Under the pieces are notes generated by a model, which was not told the DNA's origin, searched no databases, and was given only the letters and a program-made list of their open reading frames with translations. The translations under genes were made by a program, and so were the position numbers. Of a stretch of 64,000 nucleotides of DNA, positions 45,872 to 55,882 are shown piece by piece. This DNA comes from Pseudidiomarina atlantica (GTDB taxonomy: Bacteria; Pseudomonadota; Gammaproteobacteria; Enterobacterales; Alteromonadaceae): the NCBI RefSeq assembly GCF_000753735.1, contig NZ_JPIN01000005.1, positions 1 through 64,000 of the forward strand, read 5' to 3'. The first letter of the stretch is position 1. The number at the start of each line of letters is the position of its first letter.

Positions 45872-46374
45872 GCGGATGCCACTTCACGTAGATATTTAAA
45901 GAGTTCGCGTGCAGCGGCGGGTGGTTTGCTCTGCTGTTGTTGCTTTTGCGCTTGGCGATACAGCTGCCGTAGCTTTTGTCTATCGGCATGTGGATAAGCG
46001 TCGATAAATTGCTGAATGGCGCTGTCGCCTTGGCTCAAAATCGCATCGCGCGTTTTCTCGAGCTGATGAAACAATGCGTTTTGCTCGAGGTGGGCGTGTT
46101 CAAGTTCGTGTAAAGCTTGTTCGATTGGTCCAGTTTCACGGTTGCGCATCAATTTGCCGATGTGCTGTAACTGGCGCCGATAGCCTTCGCGCTTATTGCG
46201 AATACGTTGCGCCAAGGCAATGGCAGCGCGCAATTCATCGTCGAGTGGAATTTTTTCGAGCTTGCCAGCGCTTAAGTTGACTAGCTTAGTGCCGAGTGCT
46301 TGTTGGGCTTCGGCTTCGCGCTTGAGCTGTGATTTACTAATTAACGAGTCGTCGTCTTGATCGTGATCGTGCAT
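45868..46374 (-). CDS. darP: Ribosome-associated protein DarP (YjgA)
   Basis: This 168-aa DUF615 protein has a His/Asp-rich start (MHDHDQDDD), an all-helical, charged body and a short C-terminus. YjgA/DarP helps late maturation of the 50S subunit. ATG 46374 has AGAGGA 6 nt upstream; a further upstream ATG is less likely. It lies between and opposite to tldD and pmbA, divergent from pmbA as in E. coli. Confidence 0.92.
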   Translation of the reverse strand: MHDHDQDDDSLISKSQLKREAEAQQALGTKLVNLSAGKLEKIPLDDELRAAIALAQRIRNKREGYRRQLQHIGKLMRNRETGPIEQALHELEHAHLEQNALFHQLEKTRDAILSQGDSAIQQFIDAYPHADRQKLRQLYRQAQKQQQQSKPPAAARELFKYLREVASA

Positions 46375-46441
46375 GCGTTTTCCTCTGTGCAATGTGGGTC
46401 ATTTTAACAGGCTCACGAACAACCGACCATTGGAGTTTACT

Positions 46442-47788
46442 TTGAAACCAGAAATAGCTGATTTACGCCTCGAACTAGATGATGTAAAACAAGCCGTAGC
46501 CGATGCGCTTAGCTTCGGTAAAGAGCTTGGCGCCAGTGCGATGGAGTGTGCCCTTAGCCGTAGCCGAGGTATCAGTGTTGAAACCCGTCTTGGCGAAGTC
46601 GAAACGGTAGAATTTAATCAAGATGGTGCCTTGGGCATCACGCTTTACCAAGGTCAACAAAAGGGTTCTGCGTCAACCACCGATCTGTCACCACGCGCCA
46701 TCCGAGCAGCGGTTGAAAAAGCTTATGATATTGCTCGGTTTACCTCGCCGGATCCGCATGCTGGGCTAGCACCTGTCGAATTGCTGGCCAGTGCACCACC
46801 TGATTTGGACCTCTGTCATCCGGCCGATCAATCGGCCGAATATGCATTGGCGCAAGCGCTGCAGTGTGAACGTCATGCGCTGAACCTTGACGAGCGTATC
46901 GTTAATTCCGATGGCGCAAGTTATAGCAGTCATGTCGGTTATCGCGTGTACGGTAACAGCCTAGGTTTTCTTGATGGCTATTTGCAGTCGCGGCATGCTA
47001 TGAGTTGCTCATTGATCGCCAAGCAAGGTGACGCCATGCAGCGCGATTATGCCTACACTGTGGGCCGTAAAATTGGCGAGTTGGATAGCCCCGAGCAGGT
47101 CGCGGAAGCGGCAGCTAAAGAGACAGTGTCGCGGTTGGGCGCACGTAAAATTGATACGGCACAAATGCCGGTTATTTTCCGTGCCGATATTGCTAATAGT
47201 CTATTCGGCCATTTTGTTGGTGCTATCAGTGGCGGTAATTTGTATCGGAAATCGAGCTTTTTATTGGACCACTTGGGCGCACAGGTGTTGCCGTCTTGGC
47301 TCACTATTGAAGAAACGCCGCATCTACGCGGCGCCCTCGCCAGCTCGCCGTTTGATCACGAAGGAGTGCGTACAGAAGATCGCACCATCGTTGCGGATGG
47401 CGTATTGCAGACCTATTTATTGACCAGTTATGCGGCGCGCAAAATGCAGATGCAGCCAACGGGGCATGCGGGCGGCATTCATACCTGGCAAGTTGCGCAC
47501 CAGCAACAATCTTTGGCGGATCTCTGCCGAACCATGGGCACTGGACTCTTGGTTACGGAACTGATGGGCCAAGGAGTTAACTTGGTTAACGGTGATTACT
47601 CTCGTGGAGCGGCTGGTTTTTGGGTAGAAAATGGGGAAATCCAGTATCCAGTAGAGGAAATCACTATTGCTGGTAATTTGAAAGATATGCTGCGTAATAT
47701 CGTCGCAATCGGCAATGACATTGATTTACGCCATGGTGTTCGTACCGGCTCAGTGCTGCTTGAAAGCATGCACGTTGCCGGTAATTAA
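46442..47788 (+). CDS. pmbA: TldD partner PmbA (TldE)
   Basis: The 448-aa protein has the TldD/PmbA fold but no HExxxH motif, as expected for the non-catalytic subunit. I start at TTG 46442: GGAG at 46432-46435 is 6 nt upstream and the resulting length equals E. coli PmbA (450 aa); an ATG at 46373 would lie inside darP and add 23 residues. It converges on mgtE with a 13-nt gap and no terminator I can see. Confidence 0.95.
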   Translation: MKPEIADLRLELDDVKQAVADALSFGKELGASAMECALSRSRGISVETRLGEVETVEFNQDGALGITLYQGQQKGSASTTDLSPRAIRAAVEKAYDIARFTSPDPHAGLAPVELLASAPPDLDLCHPADQSAEYALAQALQCERHALNLDERIVNSDGASYSSHVGYRVYGNSLGFLDGYLQSRHAMSCSLIAKQGDAMQRDYAYTVGRKIGELDSPEQVAEAAAKETVSRLGARKIDTAQMPVIFRADIANSLFGHFVGAISGGNLYRKSSFLLDHLGAQVLPSWLTIEETPHLRGALASSPFDHEGVRTEDRTIVADGVLQTYLLTSYAARKMQMQPTGHAGGIHTWQVAHQQQSLADLCRTMGTGLLVTELMGQGVNLVNGDYSRGAAGFWVENGEIQYPVEEITIAGNLKDMLRNIVAIGNDIDLRHGVRTGSVLLESMHVAGN

Positions 47789-47801
47789 ACGCTCAATAAG
47801 A

Positions 47802-49163
47802 TTAGCTAAGTAACAACGTAGCGGTGCCAAGGAAGGCAAATATACCTACCACATCAGTGACGGTGGTCAGAATGACACCGCCGGCCAACGCTGGGTCAAT
47901 ATCGAATTTCTTCAAGATCAACGGTACAGTGACACCAGCTAAGCCAGCGGCAAGTAGGTTGGCCATCATCGCAAAGGCAATGATCCCGCCAATCATTAAG
48001 TCTTGCTTCCAAATGGCCACTACTGCGGCAATGAGCAGCGCCCAGATCATGCCATTGAGGGCACCTACGGCGAGCTCTTTGCCGATCAACCAGCGTTGGT
48101 TACTAGGTCCTATGTGACCAAGTGCCATACCGCGAATGACCAGCGTAAGCGTTTGTGATCCGGCAATTCCACCCATACTTGGCACTATGGTGTTTAGAAT
48201 TGCGAGAATCGCCATTTGTGCAAGGATATCCTCGAATAGCGAGCTGACCATGGCGGCCAGTAACGCCGTGATTAGGTTAATACCCAACCAAATAGAACGT
48301 CGGCGGGTACTCTTCCACACGGGCGCGAAGGTATCTTCATCGTCATCAAGACCGGCCATGCTCAACATCGAGTGCTGCGCGTCTTCACGGATGATATCAA
48401 CCACGTCATCGATGGTGATACGGCCGACCAGGTGATTGTCGTTATCGACCACCGGCGCAGATATCCAGTCTTGGCGTTCGAACAGCTTGGCGACTTCGAC
48501 TTCGTCCATATCCACCGGAATACTTTGCACATCTGGCTCCATCACGTCGCTTACCAGCTTTGCTGGATCGACGGTGACTAAGCGCGAAATGGAAATCTCG
48601 CCAATGAATTGATCGTCGCGACTTACCACGTAAAGTTTGTCGGTCGCTTCTGGGAGTTCGCCTTTAAGGCGCAAGTACCGTAATACCACGTCGATGGTCA
48701 CGTCGGGACGCAAGGTAATGGTATCGGTGTTCATGATACTGCCGGCAGTATCATCCTCGTAGGACAGCGCTTTCTCGGCACGATGCCGATCTTGCTCGTC
48801 CATCGACTTCAAAACTTCTTGATAAACTTGCTCCGGCAGGCCACGTAAGACGTAGGCCAAGTCATCGGTATCCATGCCTTCGGTTGCGGCGGCCAACTTC
48901 TCTGGCGCCATTTGGCGGATAATCGATTTTTGTACTTCTTCGGAGAGTTCCTCGAGGATATCACCGTGTTCGTCGGCATCGACCAACTGCCAAATGATGG
49001 CACGCGCTTTTGGCGGTGAAGATTCGAGTAGGAGCGCAACATCCCACGCTGGCAAGTTATGTAATTGCCGGCGCGCTTGCACGTACATGCCCCGAGCCAA
49101 TGACTCGGTTACGTCTTGTAGCTGCTGTTCAGCGAACTCTTTTTCAGCGACTTCTGCAAGCAT
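47802..49163 (-). CDS. mgtE: Magnesium transporter MgtE
   Basis: MgtE is a dimeric Mg2+ channel gated by its own cytosolic Mg2+ sensor. The 453-aa protein has an N-domain (about 5-125), two CBS domains (about 135-255) and five C-terminal TMs (about 285-450) with the P-A-A/G-rich pore helices. It ends the rpoN cluster after npr, an order seen in several gammaproteobacteria. The ribosome site is inside a perfect hairpin (see 49169-49193). Confidence 0.96.
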   Translation of the reverse strand: MLAEVAEKEFAEQQLQDVTESLARGMYVQARRQLHNLPAWDVALLLESSPPKARAIIWQLVDADEHGDILEELSEEVQKSIIRQMAPEKLAAATEGMDTDDLAYVLRGLPEQVYQEVLKSMDEQDRHRAEKALSYEDDTAGSIMNTDTITLRPDVTIDVVLRYLRLKGELPEATDKLYVVSRDDQFIGEISISRLVTVDPAKLVSDVMEPDVQSIPVDMDEVEVAKLFERQDWISAPVVDNDNHLVGRITIDDVVDIIREDAQHSMLSMAGLDDDEDTFAPVWKSTRRRSIWLGINLITALLAAMVSSLFEDILAQMAILAILNTIVPSMGGIAGSQTLTLVIRGMALGHIGPSNQRWLIGKELAVGALNGMIWALLIAAVVAIWKQDLMIGGIIAFAMMANLLAAGLAGVTVPLILKKFDIDPALAGGVILTTVTDVVGIFAFLGTATLLLS

Positions 49164-49168
49164 GTTGA

Positions 49169-49193
49169 AAACTCCTATGAATATGAGGAGTTT
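49169..49193 (-). promoter_or_regulatory. Hairpin that includes the mgtE ribosome site
   Basis: In the mgtE mRNA AAACUCCU (from 49193-49186) pairs over 8 bp with AGGAGUUU (49176-49169) around a 9-nt loop. The AGGAG is the only good ribosome site before the AUG at 49163. Folding would bury it. No longer M-box-like leader is visible in the 81-nt gap. Confidence 0.6.
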
Positions 49194-49244
49194 ATCTTAC
49201 TTTTGCGAATTCGTCAGCTAGTGCAGTGGGGATAAATGGTCGCT

Positions 49245-49523
49245 TTATGCGTCTTCATCGAAGCGAGCTTCGATCAGTGCGGTGACCGCTTCAACCGCTT
49301 GTTCGGCTTCACTACCACGGGCAATGACTGTAATTTCATGGCCTTGTGCACTCGCTAGCAGGAGTAAACACATGACGCTGGAGGCATCGACTTCTTTGCC
49401 ATTTTGCTCAATAAAAACTTCAGCATCGAATTGGTAGGTGAGTTTAGCGAGCTTGGTCGCAGCACGCGCATGCAGGCCGAGTTTGTTTTGAATAATGGCT
49501 TGGCGACGAACTTCAGTAGTCAT
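49245..49523 (-). CDS. npr: Phosphocarrier NPr of the nitrogen PTS
   Basis: The 92-aa HPr-family protein has the phosphorylated histidine in NKLGLHARAA (His18) and the regulatory Ser region DASSVMCLLLL. NPr takes phosphate from EI-Ntr and passes it to PtsN. It overlaps rapZ by 4 nt. Confidence 0.95.
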   Translation of the reverse strand: MTTEVRRQAIIQNKLGLHARAATKLAKLTYQFDAEVFIEQNGKEVDASSVMCLLLLASAQGHEITVIARGSEAEQAVEAVTALIEARFDEDA

Positions 49524-50371
49524 TTGCGACGATGGCTCTCACGATGGCGTACTTGAACTTTTAAATCCAGCCCTTGAAAGCGCTCAGCCAGTTGCTCCGC
49601 GATATACACGGAACGGTGTTGGCCACCGGTGCAACCAATACCCACCGTAAGGTAGCTGCGATTACTGCGTTGAAAGTGCGGTAACCAAGTGGCGAGAAAG
49701 GTTTCGAGTTGATAGATAAACTTCGTTACCAGCGGTTGCTGTGCAAAAAAGTGTTGGACCGCAGGGTCACTGCCGGTCAATGGTTTGAGCTCAGGTTCCC
49801 AATGCGGATTTGGCAAAATTCGCGCGTCAAATGCATAGTCGAGATCAGCAGGTAGGCCGTATTTATAACCAAATGATTGAAACACTACGATGAGGCGCGA
49901 AGTCGCGCGGCCTAACACCCGTTCGCTCACTTGCTCACTCAGCTGATGAACACTCAAATCGCTGCTTTCAATCCGCCAGGTTGCGCGTTCGGCAAGCGGT
50001 TCGAGCAATTTGAATTCAAGTTGCAGGGCTTCGCTTAAAGGCATTTCATGGCGCGACAGCGGATGCATGCGACGGGTTTCGCCAAAGCGTTGCAGCAAAA
50101 TTTTGTCTTCGGCGTCAAGAAAGAGAATTTCTGGCGCTACTTTGTCCGGTAAAAAATCCAGTGCGTCACTGAGTTGCTCTGGATTCTCGGGCAAGTTGCG
50201 GACATCGATACTTACAGCTACGTCTTGGTATTGCTCTTGTACCGCGTGAACCAGCGTGGGTAACAGCATGATCGGCAGGTTATCGACACAATAGAAGCCC
50301 AAATCTTCCAGCACCCGCAGGGCGATGGTTTTACCAGATCCTGAACGTCCACTTACGATAATCAGCCGCAT
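49520..50371 (-). CDS. rapZ: RNase adapter protein RapZ
   Basis: The 283-aa P-loop protein has Walker A GRSGSGKT (8-15) and a C-terminal RNA-binding part with the GCTGGQHRSV motif. In E. coli RapZ binds GlmZ/GlmY small RNAs and directs RNase E to tune GlmS. ATG 50371 gives the E. coli length (284 aa); the upstream extension would overlap ptsN. It lies 4 nt after ptsN. Confidence 0.96.
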   Translation of the reverse strand: MRLIIVSGRSGSGKTIALRVLEDLGFYCVDNLPIMLLPTLVHAVQEQYQDVAVSIDVRNLPENPEQLSDALDFLPDKVAPEILFLDAEDKILLQRFGETRRMHPLSRHEMPLSEALQLEFKLLEPLAERATWRIESSDLSVHQLSEQVSERVLGRATSRLIVVFQSFGYKYGLPADLDYAFDARILPNPHWEPELKPLTGSDPAVQHFFAQQPLVTKFIYQLETFLATWLPHFQRSNRSYLTVGIGCTGGQHRSVYIAEQLAERFQGLDLKVQVRHRESHRRK

Positions 50372-50375
50372 ATCA

Positions 50376-50831
50376 TTACACTTCTGCTTGCGTGAAAAGG
50401 TCAAACAACTCTTGGTCAGATTTCGCCTCACGCAACGCGCGCGTGCAAGTTTTCTCATTCAAGCGTTGGGCGACAGCAGCTAAGGTTTGTAAATGCTGCT
50501 CGTGTTCTTCTTCTGGCACAACCAGCGCAAAGACGATATCGACCGGTTGATTATCGATGGCATCGAAGTCGACGGGCTCATTTAGCGTCAGCAAAATAGC
50601 GACAGGCTTATTGGCAGTACTCAAACGCCCATGTGGAATCGCAACACCTAAACCAATCCCGGTGCTACCCAAACGCTCGCGATTGAGTAAACTTTCGAAA
50701 ACATCAAAGCTGGTGGTGCCTGATAAGCGCGGAGCGGCGAGTTGCCCAATGAGTTCGAGCACTTTCTTTTTGCTTGAGCCGGCGACTGCACAACGTGTGC
50801 AGTCGGGGCTTAAGAGAGAGGATAAATCCAT
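50376..50831 (-). CDS. ptsN: PTS EIIA-Ntr protein PtsN
   Basis: The 151-aa EIIA domain has the phospho-histidine in GVAIPHGR (His67). PtsN is the output of the nitrogen PTS and regulates potassium uptake and envelope stress in enterics. The gene lies 3 nt after hpf. Confidence 0.95.
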   Translation of the reverse strand: MDLSSLLSPDCTRCAVAGSSKKKVLELIGQLAAPRLSGTTSFDVFESLLNRERLGSTGIGLGVAIPHGRLSTANKPVAILLTLNEPVDFDAIDNQPVDIVFALVVPEEEHEQHLQTLAAVAQRLNEKTCTRALREAKSDQELFDLFTQAEV

Positions 50832-50834
50832 GAT

Positions 50835-51122
50835 TTAGTGACGTTTCATCTTTTCTTTGTGTTTAATTACTTGACGATCCAGTTTATCAATCAAACCATC
50901 AATCGCCGCGTACATATCTTGGTGTTCGGAATCGGCAAAAATTTCACCGCCGCTAACATGGAGCGTAGCTTCCGCTTTTTGCGTTAACTTTTCAACATTT
51001 AAAATGACATGGACATTGTTTATGTGGTCAAAGTGCCGTTCGAGCTTGGCAAATTTGCTGTCAACATAGTCGCGTAGGGCGTCAGTAATTTCAATGTGAT
51101 GACCAGTCAGATTAATTTGCAT
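50835..51122 (-). CDS. hpf: Short ribosome hibernation promoting factor
   Basis: The 95-aa HPF/YfiA-type protein begins MQINLTGHHIEITDALRDYV. Its size marks the short form, which helps form 100S ribosome dimers with RMF in gammaproteobacteria. It follows rpoN by 26 nt. Confidence 0.95.
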   Translation of the reverse strand: MQINLTGHHIEITDALRDYVDSKFAKLERHFDHINNVHVILNVEKLTQKAEATLHVSGGEIFADSEHQDMYAAIDGLIDKLDRQVIKHKEKMKRH

Positions 51123-51148
51123 AACATCTTCCTTCTATTGTCCAAGAT

Positions 51149-52534
51149 TTAAATCAGACGCTTACGTTGGCTCGAAGGCGGTATATTGAGCGCCTCACGA
51201 TACTTCGCAATCGTCCTTCTAGCGACCTGAATCCCTTGGTCCGCCATAAGCTGGGTGAGCTTATTATCACTGAGCGGCTTCCGCGGGTTTTCGGCGGCGA
51301 CTAGTTTCTTTAGCAACGCGCGAATCGCCGTTGAAGAAGCATCTTCCCCTTGTTCAGTACGCAACTGACTGGAAAAAAAGTACTTCAACTCGAATACACC
51401 GCGCGGTGTGTGCATATACTTTTGGGAGGTGACACGAGATACGGTCGATTCGTGCATTTCGATAGCTTGGGCGACATCGGCAAGGATCATGGGTTTCATC
51501 GCTTCTTCACCGTGCTCAAAGAAAGCCTGTTGGCGTTGCACGATAGTGGTGGCAACTTTCAGCAGCGTCTCATTGCGGCTTTCAATGCTGCGGATAAACC
51601 ATTTTGCTTCTTGTAGGTGATGGCGAATATAACTCATGTCGTCGCTTTGTTTGGCATCCTGAATCAGCGCTGCGTAACTCTCGTTCACTTTTAGTTTAGG
51701 CAAACTTTGTGGGTTTAGCTCAACTATCCAACGATTATTTTTTTTGCGCACCAGCACATCGGGAATCACGTAATCATCATCCGCATTGCTATAGCTTTCG
51801 CCGGGGTGCGGTTGTAACTGCTGTATGATAGATAGGACACTGGCCAGCTGTTGTTCGTTCAATTTTAACTGCCGCGCCAGGGTACGATAATCGCGCGAAG
51901 CGAGCAGCGAGAGATGTTCTTGCACCGCTATTTTTGCGTGCTGAAGATAGGGCGTGTCTTTTGCCAGTTGGTTTAGCTGCAGTAGCAGGCACTCACTCAC
52001 ATCGCGCGCGCCGACCCCAACCGGATCAAATTGCTGAATGCGTTTGAGCATCACCGCAACTTCATCTTCTTCTATCAGCTCATCGAGTTGTTCACTGAGT
52101 GCTGCGCTAATGTCACTTAAGGTCGCTTGTAAATAGCCATTGTCGTCAATGGCGTCAATCAGCGCTAAACCAATTGCTTCGTCGACCTCGGTACAGTGAG
52201 ACAAGCGTAATTGCCAGCGCAGATGATCATGTAAGGTTTCTTTACCGCAACCGAACATAAAGGCATCGTGCTCGGCATCATGTTGACCGACAGCGCCCAT
52301 AAGCTCCGCTGAATAATTCTGATCCCACTCCTCTTGCACCGCTGCAACATCGTCTTCGTGGTCACGCAGTGGGTCGTCGTGCTCTTCTTGCTCAAGGAGT
52401 GGGTTTGCTTCAAGGGTTTGCTGGATCTCTTGCTGCAACTCCAGTTGTGAGAGCTGTAACAGCCGAATGGCTTGCTGCAGCTGTGGTGTCATTGACAGCT
52501 GCTGACTGAATTTGAATTGCAAGCCTTGCTTCAT
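51149..52534 (-). CDS. rpoN: RNA polymerase sigma-54 factor
   Basis: The 461-aa sigma factor has the Gln/Leu-rich region I (MKQGLQFKFSQQLSMTPQLQ), an acidic region II (about 55-95), the core-binding region and the C-terminal RpoN box ARRTIAKYRE (near 440). ATG 52534 has AGGTGG upstream; a start ten codons earlier is less likely. It lies between lptB and hpf as in E. coli. Confidence 0.97.
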   Translation of the reverse strand: MKQGLQFKFSQQLSMTPQLQQAIRLLQLSQLELQQEIQQTLEANPLLEQEEHDDPLRDHEDDVAAVQEEWDQNYSAELMGAVGQHDAEHDAFMFGCGKETLHDHLRWQLRLSHCTEVDEAIGLALIDAIDDNGYLQATLSDISAALSEQLDELIEEDEVAVMLKRIQQFDPVGVGARDVSECLLLQLNQLAKDTPYLQHAKIAVQEHLSLLASRDYRTLARQLKLNEQQLASVLSIIQQLQPHPGESYSNADDDYVIPDVLVRKKNNRWIVELNPQSLPKLKVNESYAALIQDAKQSDDMSYIRHHLQEAKWFIRSIESRNETLLKVATTIVQRQQAFFEHGEEAMKPMILADVAQAIEMHESTVSRVTSQKYMHTPRGVFELKYFFSSQLRTEQGEDASSTAIRALLKKLVAAENPRKPLSDNKLTQLMADQGIQVARRTIAKYREALNIPPSSQRKRLI

Positions 52535-52564
52535 GGTATACCACCTAAATAAGCTTGCGCCCAA

Positions 52565-53290
52565 TTACAGCGTGAATTGGTCGCCGAGGTAAACGTCCTT
52601 TACCTGTTGGTTACTTAGAATAGTATGGGCGTCGCCTTCAGCAATCAACTCCCCATGACTCACAATGTAAGCATGCTCACAAACGGATAGGGTTTCGCGG
52701 ACATTGTGGTCAGTTATCAGTACCCCAATTCCACGTTGTTTGAGGTGCTCGATGATCTTTTTAATATCCAACACCGAAATCGGGTCGACTCCAGCAAAAG
52801 GTTCATCAAGTAAAATAAACTTAGGTTCAGTGGCCAGGGCTCTGGCAATCTCAACGCGGCGGCGTTCACCACCCGACAGACTCATGCCCAGACTGTTGGC
52901 GATATGGCCGATGTGAAACTCTTCAAGCAGACTGTCGAGCTTTTCTTCGCGGCCGTTGGCATCAAGGTCTTTGCGCGTTTCGAGAATCGCCATAATATTG
53001 TCGCGCACGGTCAGCTTGCGAAAGATTGATGATTCTTGTGGCAAGTAACCGACGCCACGCCGCGCTCGCTCGTGCATTGGCAGTAACGAGACGTCATCAC
53101 CGTCGAGCAGAATACGCCCTTTATCGTGATTAATCAGGCCAACTATCATGTAAAAAGTCGTTGTTTTACCGGCCCCGTTAGGGCCCAGCAAACCAATGAT
53201 TTTGCCCGCTTCCACGGTAATACTGACGTCTTTTACGACCTGACGTTTATTAAAAGATTTTGCCAAATGCTCAGCGATTAATCGGCTCAT
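52565..53290 (-). CDS. lptB: LPS export ATPase LptB
   Basis: LptB powers lipopolysaccharide extraction by LptFG. The 241-aa ABC ATPase has Walker A GPNGAGKT, signature [15 protein letters not shown] and Walker [16 protein letters not shown] 53290 gives the E. coli length and overlaps lptA by 20 nt. Confidence 0.97.
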   Translation of the reverse strand: MSRLIAEHLAKSFNKRQVVKDVSITVEAGKIIGLLGPNGAGKTTTFYMIVGLINHDKGRILLDGDDVSLLPMHERARRGVGYLPQESSIFRKLTVRDNIMAILETRKDLDANGREEKLDSLLEEFHIGHIANSLGMSLSGGERRRVEIARALATEPKFILLDEPFAGVDPISVLDIKKIIEHLKQRGIGVLITDHNVRETLSVCEHAYIVSHGELIAEGDAHTILSNQQVKDVYLGDQFTL

Positions 53291-53819
53291 CGTTATTCTT
53301 ACTGTCGGTTCTAAAAATGGTGGTGACGCGCTCGTTCTCATCGTCTCCGCGACGGGCACGTAACTGTTGGGTGGCAAAATCGTAGACCAGTTCGGCCCCA
53401 GAGATCTCTTTATTAGCTTGGCTAACTTTTACGTTGCCAAGCATACGCAATTGTTGTGCCTGTTCGTCATAGAAGATGGTTTCGGCTTCGGCTTGCATCA
53501 TGCTACCGTCATCAAGCTGTTGTTGATAAGTTGCCGGTGTACCGGTAGCGGTGAAGGTTCGGTTCCCTTGTTGCTCAGCTACTTCAATATGGTCAGCGGT
53601 GATTTTCAGCGTGCCTTGGGTGATCACGGCGTTCTTATCGAAGACCGCAATGCGATTTTGGATATCGAACCATTCTTCTTCAGAATCGATAAAGATATCT
53701 TGCTCAAAGTCAGCTTTGCCCTGCGCCATTGCCGCTGGTGTGATGCTCAGCCCAAGCGTTAATGCCAGAGTGCTAATTAGCTTTGCGTTGTACCGCAAAA
53801 ATCGTTTGTACATGTTCAT
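53271..53819 (-). CDS. lptA: Periplasmic LPS bridge protein LptA
   Basis: The 182-aa protein has a signal peptide (about 1-32, ending AMAQ) and the OstA/LptA beta-jellyroll (about 35-150) with a charged tail. It bridges LptC to LptD across the periplasm. ATG 53819 or 53813 are both possible. It overlaps lptC by 41-47 nt. Confidence 0.93.
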   Translation of the reverse strand: MNMYKRFLRYNAKLISTLALTLGLSITPAAMAQGKADFEQDIFIDSEEEWFDIQNRIAVFDKNAVITQGTLKITADHIEVAEQQGNRTFTATGTPATYQQQLDDGSMMQAEAETIFYDEQAQQLRMLGNVKVSQANKEISGAELVYDFATQQLRARRGDDENERVTTIFRTDSKNNDEPINR

Positions 53820-54345
53820 TGAGTTCCAAGGTTTCGGCGCGCAAATCAGCTTTCATGCCGTTGCCGCGCACTTCGAAATTCTCACCAAAAATCGCCACTG
53901 GTTCGTCGGTGATCATGGTTTCGGCGATAGTATCTATGGTCAGGTAACTGGTTTCAATACGTTCAAGGTAATCACTATCGTCTAAATGACTAATGATGAT
54001 ATCACGCTCTAACACGAGCGTTTTGTCATCGTAGAAAGAGCCCTGCTCGGCGACCACTCGCCACTGTGCTGCTTGCCCCTTGGCTTGCACCGAGTATTCT
54101 GGCGCAGCAAGTTCGGTAAGCCCAATAGGGCTGTAATGGGTCATTTTGGCGGCATTGATTCGATGCACCAATTCGCCTTCAGTATTGTAGACGCGAGTCA
54201 CCAAGCCTTCGGCAATAAAATCCGGTGGAATTTCGCGGAATTCTGGATTGTCTGCGGTGGTTTCCGCGTCGTCAAAGGGACGCCAAATAAGTAGCGCCCC
54301 GAGCACAAACAGAATCGCGAGAATCCAGCTCAATTGGCGGTTCAT
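53773..54345 (-). CDS. lptC: LPS export protein LptC
   Basis: The 190-aa bitopic inner-membrane protein has one TM (about 6-24) and a periplasmic LptA-like jellyroll. It receives LPS from LptB2FG. It overlaps kdsC by 4 nt and lptA by up to 47 nt. Confidence 0.94.
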   Translation of the reverse strand: MNRQLSWILAILFVLGALLIWRPFDDAETTADNPEFREIPPDFIAEGLVTRVYNTEGELVHRINAAKMTHYSPIGLTELAAPEYSVQAKGQAAQWRVVAEQGSFYDDKTLVLERDIIISHLDDSDYLERIETSYLTIDTIAETMITDEPVAIFGENFEVRGNGMKADLRAETLELNEHVQTIFAVQRKAN

Positions 54346-54905
54346 ACGCTCATTCCACCTTGTAATTGCAAGTGCCCTTGGCTGAGCAAAATCAAGTCAC
54401 TGAGCTCGCGTACCGCGCCAAAACCACCGCGCATACTGGTAATATAGTCGGCTTGCTGTTGCACCCATGGGTGCGCGTCTTGCGGTGCAACGCCCACCCC
54501 TGCATGCTGCAACATCACCACGTCAGGCACATCGTCGCCAATACTGGCGATCTCACGGTCGTGCAGTTGATATTTATTTGCCAGTTGTTGGTAAACGGCG
54601 AGCTTCTCGGTGGTACCTTGAAAGATATCGGTAACGCCGAGCGCTTGCATACGCCGTTCAACGATGTCAGATTGCCGCCCAGTTACCACCGCAACGGCGA
54701 TACCATTATTCAGTAAGGCTTTGACGCCGAAGCCATCGCGGGTATGAAAGGCTTTGAGCTCCTCGCCGGCGTTGCCCAGGTAAATACGGCCATCGGAAAA
54801 GACCCCGTCGACATCGCAAATCACCAAACGAATCGCCTTAAAGCTTTCGAATAGACTTTCACTGATGTCACCGTACCAAGTGCTGATCGTTGGCATTGTC
54901 ATCAC
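54342..54905 (-). CDS. kdsC: KDO-8-phosphate phosphatase
   Basis: The 187-aa HAD-family enzyme has the nucleophile motif DVDGVFSDG (Asp31, Asp33), VTGRQSD and GDDVPDV. It removes phosphate from KDO-8-phosphate in LPS core synthesis. It overlaps kdsD by 4 nt. Confidence 0.96.
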   Translation of the reverse strand: MMTMPTISTWYGDISESLFESFKAIRLVICDVDGVFSDGRIYLGNAGEELKAFHTRDGFGVKALLNNGIAVAVVTGRQSDIVERRMQALGVTDIFQGTTEKLAVYQQLANKYQLHDREIASIGDDVPDVVMLQHAGVGVAPQDAHPWVQQQADYITSMRGGFGAVRELSDLILLSQGHLQLQGGMSV

Positions 54906-55882
54906 ATGACTCCCGCTTTTAAAAGATCGTGCATGTTGAGTGCACCGACGGGTTGGCCGGCACCATCAACCACAAAGAGTCCATTGATTTTGCGGTCTTC
55001 CATCAGTTTTAAGCCTTCAGCTGCTAATACGTCGGGACCAATAGTGATGGGATTTTTGGTCATCACATCGGTGATCAAGGCTTGGTGCACATCGAGCCGT
55101 TGATCGAGGACACGGCGTAGGTCGCCGTCGGTGAACACGCCTATGAGTTGACCATCGCTTGCACTTACGCCGGTCATGCCGAGTCCTTTTTTCGACATTT
55201 CGAGCAAAGCTTCACTGAGCGTGGCGCTCGCGGCGACCAAAGGCATGCGCTCACCGGCGTGCATCACATCGTGAATATGCAGTAATAAGCGTCGCCCGAG
55301 GCTTCCCCCCGGGTGCGACATGGCAAAGTCATCGGCCGTAAAACCGCGTGCATGGAGCAGCGCCACCGCTAAGGCATCACCCATGGCGAGTGTCGCTGTG
55401 GTGGAGGAAGTAGGAGCCAGCCCAAGCGGGCAAGCTTCTTCTTGAACGGCAATACAGACATGCACGTCAGCGAGTTTCGCCAAGGTCGAATCTGGATTGC
55501 CGGTCATGCTGATTAAATGTGCGCCGCGGCGTTTAATTAATGGGGCGATGCTGAGCACCTCGCCGGTTTCACCAGAGTTGGAAATCGCGAGCACTACGTC
55601 ATCGGCGGTAATCATGCCGAGGTCACCGTGGCTTGCTTCGCCAGGGTGGACAAAAAAGGCCGGGGTGCCGGTTGACGCTAAAGTCGCCGCGATTTTTCCA
55701 CCAATGTGGCCGGATTTGCCCATGCCAATCACAATCACACGGCCTTTACACGCAAGTAAGTACTCACATGCTTGATCAAAGCTTGCGTCAAGAAAACGTT
55801 TTAAATCGCTTACCGCACGCGCCTCGATATCAAGCACTCGTGCTGCAAGTGAACTGAAGGAATCGGTTGTGCCAGTGGTCAT
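54902..55882 (-). CDS. kdsD: Arabinose-5-phosphate isomerase
   Basis: The 326-aa enzyme has a SIS domain (about 40-180, IGMGKSGHIGGKIAATLAST) and two C-terminal CBS domains (about 205-325). It makes D-arabinose-5-phosphate for KDO. It heads the minus-strand cluster; the exchanger gene yrbG that precedes kdsD in E. coli is missing. The 203-nt gap to mlaF has no gene and should carry both promoters. Confidence 0.96.
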   Translation of the reverse strand: MTTGTTDSFSSLAARVLDIEARAVSDLKRFLDASFDQACEYLLACKGRVIVIGMGKSGHIGGKIAATLASTGTPAFFVHPGEASHGDLGMITADDVVLAISNSGETGEVLSIAPLIKRRGAHLISMTGNPDSTLAKLADVHVCIAVQEEACPLGLAPTSSTTATLAMGDALAVALLHARGFTADDFAMSHPGGSLGRRLLLHIHDVMHAGERMPLVAASATLSEALLEMSKKGLGMTGVSASDGQLIGVFTDGDLRRVLDQRLDVHQALITDVMTKNPITIGPDVLAAEGLKLMEDRKINGLFVVDGAGQPVGALNMHDLLKAGVM

